A stretch of DNA of 64,000 nucleotides. Source: Symbiodinium natans. Lineage: Eukaryota; Sar; Dinophyceae; Suessiales; Symbiodiniaceae. Positions 21,235-31,116 of this stretch are shown here, piece by piece. Made by a program: the position numbers and the translations under genes. The DNA lies in NCBI GenBank assembly GCA_905221605.1, contig CAJNDS010002295.1, positions 303,104-367,103 on the forward strand, written 5' to 3'. Numbering within the stretch: position 1 is the stretch's first letter; each line of letters begins with the position of its first letter. Below the pieces are notes generated by a model, which had not been told where the DNA came from, did no database searches, and saw nothing but the letters and a program-made list of their open reading frames with translations.

Positions 21235-21568
21235 GGGGGCTTGGTTGCGGCTTCAGGGGGGGAGCTTTAGGGGGGAGCTTTAGGGGGGGCTTTAAGGGGG
21301 CTTAAAAAGAGGGGCTTAAAGGGGGGGCTTTAAGCCCCTTAAAACGGGGGGGCCTTACAGGGGGGCTTTAAGGGGGCTTTAAAGGGGGGCTTAAAGGGGG
21401 GCTTAAAGGGGGTTTTAAAGGGGGGCTTCAAGGGGGCTTACAAGGGCTTAAAGGGGGGCTTCAAGGGGGCTTAAAGGGGGCTTTAAGGGGGGGCTTAAGG
21501 GGGGGGCTGAAGGGTTAAAGGGGGGGCTTAAGGGAGGGCTTAAGGGGGGGCTTAAGGGGGGGCTTAAG
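21235..21568 (+). repeat. G-rich minisatellite, left part, interrupted by copia
   Basis: GGGGGGCTTAAA-type units as at 13920-14222. The array stops at TTAAG (21564-21568), the left target-site duplication of the copia element, and resumes with TTAAG at 30425. It was therefore one array before insertion. Confidence 0.95.
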
Positions 21569-21780
21569 TGTTAGAATATGAGGTCACAATTAGCATGCTT
21601 CCAGAGAAGCATTGGCACAGCAACATGCTCAACATGAGCATTGACTCGGTGCTTTGGCTCAAGGCGGCACAAACAAGATTGCTGAGTGAGTGATTGCATC
21701 AAGTGACTTTGCTGTGCATCTTGTGTATTCTGGATTGTGTGATCAAACCAGTCTGTGAACATTGATCTTGTAAAATTTCA
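21569..21780 (+). repeat. Left LTR of the copia element
   Basis: 212 bp, TGTTAGAATA to AAAATTTCA. It contains CTTTGGCTCAAG (21652-21663), matching 11 of the last 12 bases of the dinoflagellate spliced leader, and six ATTG words. The promoter and polyadenylation signals expected in an LTR are not recognisable by motif. Confidence 0.97.
21652..21663 (+). promoter_or_regulatory. Spliced-leader-like motif in left LTR
   Basis: CTTTGGCTCAAG resembles TTTTGGCTCAAG, the 3' end of the conserved 22-nt dinoflagellate spliced leader. The same motif is at 30295-30306 in the right LTR. Function is inferred only. Confidence 0.4.
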
Positions 21781-22244
21781 TGGTAGCGGAGCTCTGCGGC
21801 GAAGCCCAGGGACTCTTAACTGTGATTGAGCCCTACATTGCTAGGATGGCTGTTTTCGGCGATTTCCAAGGACTCGGAGGCGAGATTAAATTGTTCCCAC
21901 CGCCAGTTTACCATGGCGAGTCAGAGAAGTGGGAAGATTGGAGTTGGCAGCTGAAGTCCTACGTAGCATTGTACAAACCCATGGCTCTTGAGATTATGGG
22001 CAGATTGGAAGGAGCATCAGTACCGTGTACTGACGAACACCTGATTGCATTTGAGCACTCGAACTCCCCGAACTCAAACCTCATTGTGTTCTCGAAACAA
22101 CTGCATTATTTGCTCGCACAGATCACAGATGGATCAGCGAGATTGGTGGTGAGATTGAACGAGCACGGAAATGGTTTCGAAACTTGGCGACAACTGTACG
22201 AAAGATTTTCATTGCCCGACAGAGCAAGGGGGTTAGCCTATTGA
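21780..22244 (+). pseudogene. Copia Gag, N-terminal half
   Basis: Forms the virus-like particle of the retrotransposon. The frame starts at ATG 21780, overlapping the last base of the LTR and the primer binding site. Another ATG at 21846 (MAVFGDF) is an equally plausible start. The region includes YHGESEKWEDWSWQLKSYV and ETWRQLYERFSLPDRARG, characteristic of the copia Gag (UBN2/Retrotran_gag) fold. It ends at a TGA because the phase changes at a run of five G (22228-22232). The continuation is the next entry; loss of one base explains the break. No good slippery heptamer is present, so programmed frameshifting is less likely. Confidence 0.85.
21781..21792 (+). other. Primer binding site (initiator Met tRNA type)
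   Basis: TGGTAGCGGAGC follows the left LTR with no gap. It resembles TGGTATCAGAGC, the site used by many copia elements to prime minus-strand DNA synthesis from initiator methionine tRNA. Confidence 0.8.
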
Positions 22245-25200
22245 GTCGGATTTTGGATTTCAAGCTCAGAGACGCCCATTTCGAAGCGGATTTGACTGAG
22301 TTCATCTCATTGAAGAACAAACATGAGAAGGCCACAGGGCGAGCATTGGATGACGACCTGCTCGTCACATTGATGGTGACGAAGACGTCAGGTTCATTGC
22401 AACAACACCTTCGTTTGAACGTAGATGCATTGACAACATTCAGTGATGTGCTGCAGATCATGAAGCAGTATTACCAGAGCCGACATTTGGCAAATTGGCA
22501 GACAGCATCAAACAGTTCCCAGGGACCAGCGCCGATGGACATTGGGGCGCTAAAAGGCAAAGGAAAGTACAGAGGAAAAGGAAAAGGAAAGAGTTGGAAT
22601 TGGAACAAAGGAAAGAGCGGCAAGAGCAAAGGAAAGGGATTCAAAGGCAAAGGAAAAGGAAAAGGTGGAAAAGGAAAAGGATTCAAAGGAAAAGGAAAAG
22701 GAAAGAGCATTGGCAAAGGTACAGGTTGTTTTGTTTGTGGCTCACCTGCACATTGGTCAAAGGAATGCCCGCGTGCGAAACAAGGTGCAGTGTACGAAGA
22801 AGGGCCCGCTACGATTGCCGCAACACAGGAAGGAAACGTAGAGAATGATTGGAACTGGGATTGGAATGATGATGATGCCAGCTGGTGGTACGGAGATTGG
22901 CAAGGCGCGCTTGTAGAGGATGATTGGTGGTATGACGATTGGTGCGATGATGACTACAGTTGGTGGTCTGATGATTGGTCGTATGATTGGTTCGAGTCCG
23001 GTCTTGCAGATCAGTCACAGTCTCACACATTGCTCCAACCTCAGACAGACATTGCCAGAGCCTCAGGTGCGATTGAGACTGCAGCAGCAGTCATGACTTC
23101 GCCTGTCATTGAAGAGAGCCAAGAAGAAGAGATTGGAGAGACAGAAGAGCTCGCAAGTTCCTCCAATCCATTGTTCTCTCAAAGGCGAGGACAAGGTGGC
23201 ATTGCAAGGCCATCACAACCTGGGTTACTGAGCAAGATGTTCATTGGAGCCTTTATGCTCATTGGTGTTCTGTCTACCGGAGTGCCAGCGAGAGTTGAGA
23301 GCATTGAGCAGACTACCGACGACTGTTTGAATCGCATCGAGCAGTCCAGTCAGTCGTTGATTGACCCACCTTCAGACACGCTAGCAGAGTTCCACTTGCA
23401 GTCTGGAATTGTCGACAAGAGCTGGATTTTGTTCGACAGCGGAGCATCTGCAAATTGCTGTCCTCCGTGGTTTGCAGAGGACTACCCATTGCTCCCTGTT
23501 GGTTCTGATTGTCCAGCCCTTAGGAGCATTTCAGGCAAAACCCTCAACATATTGGGCAAGAGAGTTGTTGAACTCGATTGCAATGGTCATTCATTGTGTA
23601 TCCAGTTTTATGTGTGTGAAAACATCCCGTTTCCATTGGTCAGTGTTTCTCGTTTTCTATTGCAAGATTTCTGGACAGTCGTGTCTCGCGACTTCATGGC
23701 ATTGATCACTCCCACGGGACTTCCGGTACCCATTGTTCGTCAAGGCACATTGGTGTATCTTACTCCTACAGTGATTCCTTTCTCATCGTCCGATGCACCC
23801 AAAAGCGAATTGGAGATTAACTCTCTCATGGCAGAGATTGATCTCACAGCATTGGATGTGGAACTTCGCGGTGTAACTGACATTGCTGATCTTGCATACG
23901 ATCATGTGTCTAAGATCTCCTCGCTCATTGCTGCTGCACAGAAAGGTAGGCAGAAGCAAAACTTCAAGCGCATGGACTATTGGGAAGTAGATGACAAGGC
24001 ACATCAATTGATTCGTCATCACGTGAAACCCAGAAGTGCCATGTTTGACCTTGGAAGATTGAGCAAGGAGATGCCCGTAGATGAAGAGAGATTGACAGGT
24101 AGGAGAGAAACCCGTAAGTCCTACAAGGATGGCAGTCGTAAGACGGTGATTGACGCGGATTTTCGTTCATTGGAGGACTCTAAGGCTAAGGATGATCGAG
24201 AGTGGACTGGGAGCACTCGCTTTGCATTGAAGCAAAGGCTGCGGAAGCGTTCGGAGACTTCGCAGCCCCCGACAGCATTGAAGCCTCAGCCCAAAACATC
24301 ACCTAAGCCTGAGCCCTCGCAGGCATTGAAGCCCAGTTCTGAAGCGCTACAGCCCAGTAGTTTTCCCATTGAGCGTCGTGTGTTGAGCCGAGGGACCGAG
24401 GTATTGGAGACCTTGGACTCTGAAAACACGATTTTGAGCAGATTGCGCTCTGTTCAAGTGTTTGACAACAAGATGAAAGAAGATCTATTGCGGCTCTTCC
24501 ACACTCCTGATCCATTGACTGGAATGGAACGAACTACTGACTATTGGGTTCAATTGCCTACGTTTTGGGTTCGCATGATTCACCAGAAACGAATTGATTT
24601 GGTTCATCCTGATGATGAGCCTTCCCCGATTGACGCCAAGCGAGACAACGAATTTGGCGACTCACTGATGGCAGATCGCTACACATACATTGTGGAATCT
24701 CAGTTCCCTGAATCGAATGGCACTGAAATTGAGGACTATTGGTGTTCTGTTCGTGATGATGATGGTACTGTGAAAGAACCTGAACAAGATCCTCGTAGGG
24801 ATTTGTTTCAAGCATGGAGAGGATTCTCCGTCTTTGTTCCCATTCCGATTGAGTATGAGAGAACTGAACAGGAAACCTCAGATAGACATGCGAGAGTCCC
24901 GAAAGGATTGAAGGTTCCTGGTGAACCCTCTTCGTCCGAAAGAAAACAACACGAATTGACTCATTTGCCGTTTAGAGATTGGTGTCCACATTGTGTCAAG
25001 GCGAAAGGCAGACACGGCCCAGCCAAGAAGCAGATTGACCGTCAGCCTGTTATCCAAGTGGACTATTGCTTTAGTGCCACGAACAAGGATTTGCCCTTGC
25101 AGAAGATTCTCTCTGCAGTTGACGTGATATCAGGATTGGGCATGGCTGTTGTTGTCCCATCAAAAGGTGAGATTGACTACAGTGTAGCTGAACTGAAGAA

Positions 25201-25696
25201 GTTCATCTTCGAATGTGTTAGGACATTTGGAGTATTGCAGTATGACCAAGAAAGTCCCCTCAAAGCATTGTGTCAACGTGTTTGCTCTGAGTTAGGTGGA
25301 TTGAGCTTGCGCGCAGCCCCGAAGGAACATTCCCAGTCTAGTGGATCTGTAGGACAGATGCAACGCACATTGTACGGACAATTGCGTACGCTACTGTATC
25401 AGGTCGAGCACAACACTGGTTTCGCAATTGACTCCAACAGTGCATTGTATCCTTGGGCAGTCAAACACGCGCAGTGGTTGATTAACCGATACCTCGTGCA
25501 TTCTGACGGATTCACATCGTATTTTCGTAGGTGGAACCGAAACTATGAAGGTGGATTGTGCGCATTTGCAGAGTGCGTACAAGCTAAGGTCATTACCCCT
25601 TCAAAAGCACGAAAAGCAGACACGCCCTGGAAGATTGCTTTGTGGCTAGGTAGAGACACCGAGGCGAATGAACTGTGGCAACAGAAGACGGTGTAG
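22228..25696 (+). pseudogene. Copia Gag C-terminus, protease and integrase
   Basis: One frame of about 1150 codons. Domain order: remainder of Gag; a KGKG-type basic repeat (22543-22726); CCHC knuckle CFVCGSPAHWSKEC (22727-22768); a Trp/Asp-rich stretch (22841-23000); a hydrophobic segment (about 23224-23290); aspartic protease DSGA (23435-23446); integrase zinc-binding HHCC (24950-24994); integrase core. Core Asp residues are at 25061 (VDY) and 25244 (YDQ). The position 35 residues after the second Asp, normally the catalytic Glu, is Gly (GGA, 25352-25354), so DNA joining should fail. The frame stops at 25694-25696; the RT part continues one base out of phase. The internal methionine at 22184 is not a real start. 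Confidence 0.9.
22841..23000 (+). other. Trp/Asp-rich low-complexity segment of Gag-Pol
   Basis: About 51 residues contain 13 Trp and 16 Asp in patterns such as DWNWDWNDDD and WWYDDW. It sits directly after the basic KGKG repeats and CCHC knuckle, so the polyprotein switches from strongly basic to strongly acidic and aromatic. Every GATTGG here also contributes to the ATTG excess. Confidence 0.9.
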
Positions 25697-26739
25697 TGAA
25701 AGTTCGCACTGTTAGAAGATTGCCACCCTCGCAGCATTGGCAGGTAGGACCTTTGAAGGAATTGCAAGCTCTCCCCTGGAAGCCCAAAGCCAGAGAAGAG
25801 CCCACTACTGACTTTGTATTGCCGAAGTCATTGACGGTTACAGGCAAAATCAGAGACCCTCCAGGATTGGAGAAAAGTAGTGTCGCTACTCCTGAGGTTC
25901 CCCAAGAACCCCCTGGTGAAGCCATTGCTGAGGAGCTTCCTGCGTTAGAGGATCTTCCGACTCGAGTCGCAGAAACCTCGATTGGAGAGACTGAGAGATC
26001 CCCGACAGTACGCAGGTCTGCTGAAGAGGAGATTGGACGCCCAGCGAAGTCTCTTAGGATTGACCCCGATGCACCTTCCGTTCCTCCGCTGAGCAAGTCG
26101 CAGAGGATTGCTTGCGTGGTAGCTTCTGTCACGAATTGGATCTGCGGACAGGTTGGTGTAGCTAAGGTCACGACCAAAGATGGCATTGACATTCCTGTAG
26201 AAGTCAACTACGACAGTGAAGAATACAAAGAAGAATTGAAACTCTCGGAACCGATCATTTGGGACATCACCCGTGAATTCCCTGAAGAAGCCCAAAAGAT
26301 TGGTATGAACAAAGAGATGAAGTCCATGAAAGACTTCACGGTTTACACCGAGAAACCAATTGAAGAGTGCACTGAAGAGCAAGTTAGGAATGCCATTGGT
26401 GTCAAATGGGTCAAGAGATGGAAAACAGACACGGATTTGCGGATGAGATTGGTAGTCCAGGGATGCTATCAGGACGCACAGGCATTGGACTCTGACACGC
26501 TGTTTGCGAGCACGCCGTCATTGGTCACGCTACGCATCATGCTGATCATGGCGTTGGCGCGCAATTGGTGCATTAACCTTGCAGATGTGTCCACAGCATT
26601 CCTTCATGCGCCGATGACTGAAGACATTTTCATTTGGCCACCGGCTGAGTACTACCCCGATTTCAAGTGCCTGTGGAAATTGAACAAAGCTATGTATGGC
26701 CTGAAACAAAGCCCTCGATTGTGGCAAGAGCATGGCTAA
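25675..26739 (+). pseudogene. Copia reverse transcriptase, N-terminal part
   Basis: Carries the linker after integrase and the first RT motifs: VKWVKRWKTDTDLRMRLVVQ, the catalytic Asp motif LADVSTAFLHAPM, and MYGLKQSPRLW. RT copies element RNA into DNA in the particle. The frame joins the integrase frame by a one-base phase change around 25670-25684. It ends prematurely at 26737-26739; two bases appear to be missing near 26731, because reading resumes at 26732 with MAKLGFRRC. Confidence 0.9.
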
Positions 26740-27819
26740 GCTAGGATTCAGACGATGCAAGTCTGACGGGAACTTGTATTGTCATTCGTCCAAGCAGCTG
26801 TATGTTTTGGCCTATGTACTGTAGACGATTTGCTGATTGTTGGAGATTCCGAGCAGTCGAAGTTGTTCATTGAAGCCTTAGGCAAAGAACTGTTGGTGAA
26901 GATCACTGGCTCATTGGAGCCTGGAACAGAACATTCGTTTCTCGGACGTCGCCTCAAGCACAACGGCGATTCGATTGACATGTTCATGTCGCAGGGTTAC
27001 ATTGAGGAACTGCTTAAAATCTACCAGATGGAATCGGCAAACAATGTCAACACCACTGGCACGACCGCATTGAAACGCATGCAAGACGCAGACACGCCAT
27101 TGGAGCCTGCTGAGCACGCTAAGTACCGAACTGCAGTAGGGAAATTGCTCTGGCTAGCTTTCGTTCGGCCGGATTGCTCTTACGCTGTCAAGGAACTGTC
27201 GCGTGACGTGAAGTCACCTACATTGGAAAGCCTAGCTAAGCTGAAGCATTTGCTAAGGTACATTGTAGGAACGAAGCAGTCTGTTCTACGACTACGCCCG
27301 AGCCAGATGCTGGCCGATTGGCGTTGTACTCTTGACATTGCTTGCTACGTAGATAGCGATTGGGCAGGCTGTTCTCGCACGCGGAAGAGCACCAGCGGAA
27401 GCACGGTGCAGGTTCTTGATTGTGATGTCATTCACTCCTCGAGGACGCAGGCCACTGTGGCATTGTCTTCTGGAGAGGCTGAACTGTACGCTATTGGCCA
27501 AGGAGTGAACGAGGCATTGTTCGTAAAGAATCTTGTCTTGGAAGCGGAGTTTGCGCGACGTGTGCAAATTGTTGCGTACACCGATTCTACTGCAGGTAAG
27601 AGCATGGCTACCAGATTTGGCGCTGGAAAGCGTACAAAGCACGTAGAATTGCGCTACTTGTACATGCAAAATCTTGTACAGAGCGGATTGCTGCAAGTCC
27701 GCAAGATAGGAACCAAGTTCAACCCGGCGGATGTATTGACCAAATACGTCTCCACCGAAACATTGCGCAACCTCATTGGGAAGCTTGGATTGGTCAGGAA
27801 CCAATTTCGATATGGCTGA
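26732..27819 (+). pseudogene. Copia RT C-terminus and RNase H
   Basis: Reading resumes at 26732 and reaches VLAYV, then a stop (26822-26824). An extra CTGTA, apparently inserted between the Val and first Asp codons of the YVDD catalytic motif, shifts the phase. The following frame continues DDLLIVGDSEQ to 27819. RNase H motifs are all present: CYVDSDWAGC, TRKSTSG, SSGEAELYAI, YTDSTAGKSMA and the terminal FNPADVLTK. RNase H degrades the RNA strand during reverse transcription. The 5-bp insertion sits in the RT active site, so this copy cannot make active RT. Confidence 0.92.
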
Positions 27820-28498
27820 GCACTGGAACAAAAAAAAATTGTTTCACTTTCCCTTTTGTTTCCCCGCCCACCCGACCCTTCGCCCCGCACGCGGCTTGGG
27901 GCATTGCATTGCTTTTCCGGTCCTGTTTGAGGGACCGAGGAATTGTGTCGTTTTCGCTTTGACCTCCGCGGTCTAAATTGGATTGCGTTGAGCATTGAGA
28001 GAAAGAGAGAGAGAAGAACATTGCTGTCTTGACAGTGCATTGCAGTCGCATTGACATTCTTGTCACATGTGCAACATGTCAGTACTGCATTGTGCGTTGT
28101 GCATTCAGTCATGTTGTTTAGTGTTTATTGTGTTTAAGATTGATTTTAAGAGCATCGCTCAACCGCCGTCAACCGCATTGCGGTTAGGTGCGCAGCTAGT
28201 CCGCTATTGAGCGGACGACAGCCATTGAAACGACATTGGCAAACAAGGGACCGTCAAGCATTGCAATTGAACAAATTGCTCCTTCTGACTGTCATTGTAC
28301 ATAAAGCCCGAAACCCTGAATTGATTTTCCAGTGAGCGGAGTGCATGAAGAATTGGTTTTCTGCAAATTTTGAAGCATTGATCACGCTGAACTGTGGCTC
28401 ACATTGCGTCACATTGCGATCACTCATTCGGGCCTAGAGCATTTTGTGCATTGCGCCTTGTGAACACTGTCCTTTCTGCAGTCCGTAGATTGGCAACC
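27820..28498 (+). other. Copia internal untranslated region
   Basis: Between RNase H and ORF3. An A-rich then T-rich start (27829-27860), a purine GAGAGA tract (28000-28015), and dense ATTG words although no coding frame is evident. This shows that the ATTG excess is not a codon effect. Confidence 0.6.
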
Positions 28499-29740
28499 AT
28501 GGCCGTCCCCGCAGGTGTGATTGCCCCGATCGTCCCATTGGCTGGCTTAGATCAGTTGAAAGACGATTGCAAGCGCCTCCTGAACGAAAGCGCGATGCAA
28601 TACAGGGGATTGCAGGAGATCCTGTCTGATGCATTGGCATTGCTCCCGACAGAGACAGCATGCCTCCCGATCGTTCGGAGGATTGGCATTGACATCGACA
28701 CAGCGAAAGCTCTTTTGGTGAGGATGAGACTGATTGAGCATTGCATCGGTGGAGTGCTGCTCAACAATGCAAGCCTCAAGACATTGGAGCCGCAAGCTGG
28801 ATTGAATCCATTGAGGCTTGGATCGTACGCGACATGCCTCAAAACGGAGGATTGGCCCAGTCCAGAGGGCATTGGTCCTTCCGTGGGATTGGCATGGCTC
28901 ATTGTCGCTTACAGTGCGCAGGCTGGAATGCGCGTTGGTGCAGTCCAACATGGGTTGCCATTGGCATTGGTCACTGCTCAGGAAGGAATGGTCCCATTGA
29001 CCATCCGCACGCTGCAAGTTCGCAATTGGGTCATTGTGTCCATCACTGGCAGATTGGAAGTGAGATGATCCTGGATGGCTCATTGATGGCGATGCCCTTC
29101 TTCCTGGCATTGCCAGAGTCATTGATGCGAAGCGTGGTGGCAGACGGCGTCATTGCATTGGATGGTTTTCCGTGTGGTCAGGCAAATGCCTTCACCACCA
29201 TTGACCAGGCATTGGTGAAGCTCCATCAGTGGTGCGATCAGGTCCCCTCCATTGAGGCAGGATTGCGCGAGAATGTCTGGATCATTGGGTACCACCCATT
29301 GATGTCCCGATTCCCCACGGTCTTGAAGAACCCCCGCCACGGGAAAGGGCGGATTGTTGCATTGGCACAACCAGTCTTACTGTGGCCATTGCTTGATCGT
29401 GGAGGCCATTGAAGATGGCAACTACCGCCTGAACCCGATTGAGCTGTTGACTGCGATGGTGGTTGACACTCGATTGTCACTGAAGGCCCTTTTGGACGGA
29501 TTGAATTGGGACTTGAGTGGCACAACGGAGCAGTTTTCGTTCCACCGCCACATTGCCGTCCCGACACGCCTGAGCAAGCTGATTGGTGCAGGACGCACCG
29601 CAGGCATTGGCTCGTCGGCCATTGCTGGAAGCGCAGTGGCAAGGGCCATTGGCGAAGGCCAGATTGGCAGCTCCGAGCTCACGATCGCAAGCGGAGGCAG
29701 CCGATTGAGGATTGCCCTCAACGTCCACCAGATGGACTGA
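28499..29740 (+). pseudogene. Copia ORF3, unknown protein, two frame breaks
   Basis: About 413 codons if read from ATG 28499 (MAVPAGVIAPIVPLAGLDQL) through two compensating phase changes near 29045-29070 (frame 2 to 1) and 29380-29400 (back to frame 2). The translation is Leu/Ile/Ala-rich with plausible helices and a Gly/Ala-rich C-terminal part (GAGRTAGIGSSAIAGSAVAR). I recognise no domain: no signal peptide, no clear envelope-like membrane anchor, no catalytic motif. Copia elements normally end with RNase H, so an extra 3' ORF is uncommon; env-like ORFs occur in the plant Sirevirus lineage. It could be a captured host gene or a lineage-specific accessory gene. An upstream in-frame start at 28394 exists, but the 28499 start has better protein character. 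Confidence 0.5.
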
Positions 29741-30211
29741 TGCCTCATCGGCATCCAACAAGTTTGACTGGCCTGGAAAGATGAGATTGCATTTGATTGG
29801 TTTGTGCTTCGACGATTGGCTTTACAGTTGATGCTTTTCATTGGTGATGATGTGGTTTTTCACTTGCTGCAGCTCATTGGACCCCGATTGGAAACTTTGC
29901 TGACCGTTTCTCAGGACCACTCCGTGTGGTGTATTGATTCGGATGCATTGGAGCATTCGGTATGCCAACAGAACATTGCAGGTTTCGTTGCAAGTTCTCT
30001 TTTGAAGCGATTGCGATTCGCTTGCAAAGCAAAAGGATTGAGCCGAGCCTCTGAGTGCATTGTTCACTGCTGAGCTGATTGGTAGTCGTTTGCAGTCGAG
30101 ATTTTTTTCGACATACTCCGTTGATTGGTTGACTGAATCTTTGTTTTACGAAATTATTTGAATTGTGACTGGAGAACAGCACAGACAAACATTGTCTCTG
30201 CTGAGGGACCG
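29741..30211 (+). other. Copia 3' untranslated region and weak polypurine tract
   Basis: No coding frame is supported. The last bases before the right LTR, GAGGGACCG (30203-30211), are the only candidate polypurine tract. ATTG words remain frequent. Confidence 0.5.
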
Positions 30212-30424
30212 TGTTAGAATATAAGGTCACAATTGGCATGCTTCCAGAGAAGCATTGGCACAGCAGCATGCTCAACATGAGCATTGACTCGGTGCTTTGG
30301 CTCAAGGCGGCACAAACCAAGATTGCTGAGTGAGTGATTGCATCAAGTGACTTTGCTGTGCATCTTGTGTATTCTGGATTGTGTGATCAAACCAGTCTGT
30401 GAACATTGATCTTGTAAAATTTCA
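30212..30424 (+). repeat. Right LTR of the copia element
   Basis: 213 bp; three substitutions and one single-base indel relative to 21569-21780. Contains the same CTTTGGCTCAAG motif (30295-30306). Followed by the TTAAG duplication. Confidence 0.97.
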
Positions 30425-30600
30425 TTAAGGGGGGGCTTAAATTAAGGGCTTTGACCCTTTGCCCCCCCCCCCCCCGAAGGGACCCCCTTTGCAAGGACCC
30501 CTTTGAAGGGGGGCTTAAGGGGGGCTTAAAGGGGGGCTTAAAGGGGGGCTTAAAGGGGGGCTTAAGCCCCCCTTTGCCCAAAGGGGGGGGGCCCATCCTC
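30425..30600 (+). repeat. G-rich minisatellite, right part
   Basis: Continuation of 21235-21568 after the copia insertion. It includes a run of 14 C at about 30461-30474 and an inverted C-rich stretch (GCCCCCCTTTGCCC) before 30590, so the array also contains inverted units. Confidence 0.9.
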
Positions 30601-31116
30601 TCTGACTCAGAAATGGTGGTTGGTGCAAGAACCAGACGAAGTGCGCAGACGGGTTTGCAGTCACTTTAGCTGGAGGCCTTCAAAACCATGTTTGGAGTTG
30701 TGCCTGGTTGTCCTCAAAGTGCAAGTAGCAAATGTGGTTTGGCCGTGGCTGTAGACTTTGGAAGCTTTTGAGGGCCCGGCTGAAGAGTTTGGAGGCCCCT
30801 GAAACCATCTGGAGGCTTCTGAGGCTCAGCGAGTTCGCCACAGCCCGCAAAAACGTTGTTTTGCAGTGGCTGCTCTGGAAGGCCCTGGAAGGATCTGGAG
30901 GCTTCTGGAGGCTTCTGGAAGCTTCTGGAGACTTCCGGCGCCCCAGAAACCATAAAGTCACGACCGGCCCTTGAATTGCGAGCGTCGAACTGGAAACCTT
31001 TTTCTGTTTGCCTTTGCTTTTGATGCTGCGCTCCATTGAAGGGCGTGTTGCAACTTTATGTTTTGCCTGGAGGTGCCGGTGCAGCGTTCCATTGATGGGC
31101 AAAGCGCAAATCTAGC
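30601..31116 (+). repeat. GGAGGCTTCTG-type minisatellite and spacer
   Basis: Degenerate GGAGGCTTCTGGA units, densest at 30890-30935 with related words from about 30780. No gene recognised. Confidence 0.6.

Larger units (their letters stand above)
21569..30424 (+). mobile_element. Ty1/copia LTR retrotransposon with extra 3' ORF
   Basis: A complete 8.86-kb structure. LTRs of 212 and 213 bp start TG and end CA. TTAAG is duplicated on both sides (21564-21568 and 30425-30429). A primer binding site abuts the left LTR. Domain order is Gag, CCHC knuckle, protease, integrase, reverse transcriptase, RNase H; integrase before RT defines copia. An unidentified third coding stretch (28499-29740) lies between RNase H and the right LTR. 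The LTRs differ by three substitutions and one indel, so insertion was recent. Frame breaks near 22228, 25675 and 26732, a 5-bp insertion at the RT active site and a missing integrase Glu make this copy inactive. The sense strand is strongly enriched in ATTG throughout. Confidence 0.97.

Noticed and set aside
22221-22244. Programmed -1 frameshift between Gag halves
   Set aside because: No X-XXY-YYZ heptamer in the correct phase. The break lies within the Gag domain rather than at a gag-pol boundary, so an indel is simpler.
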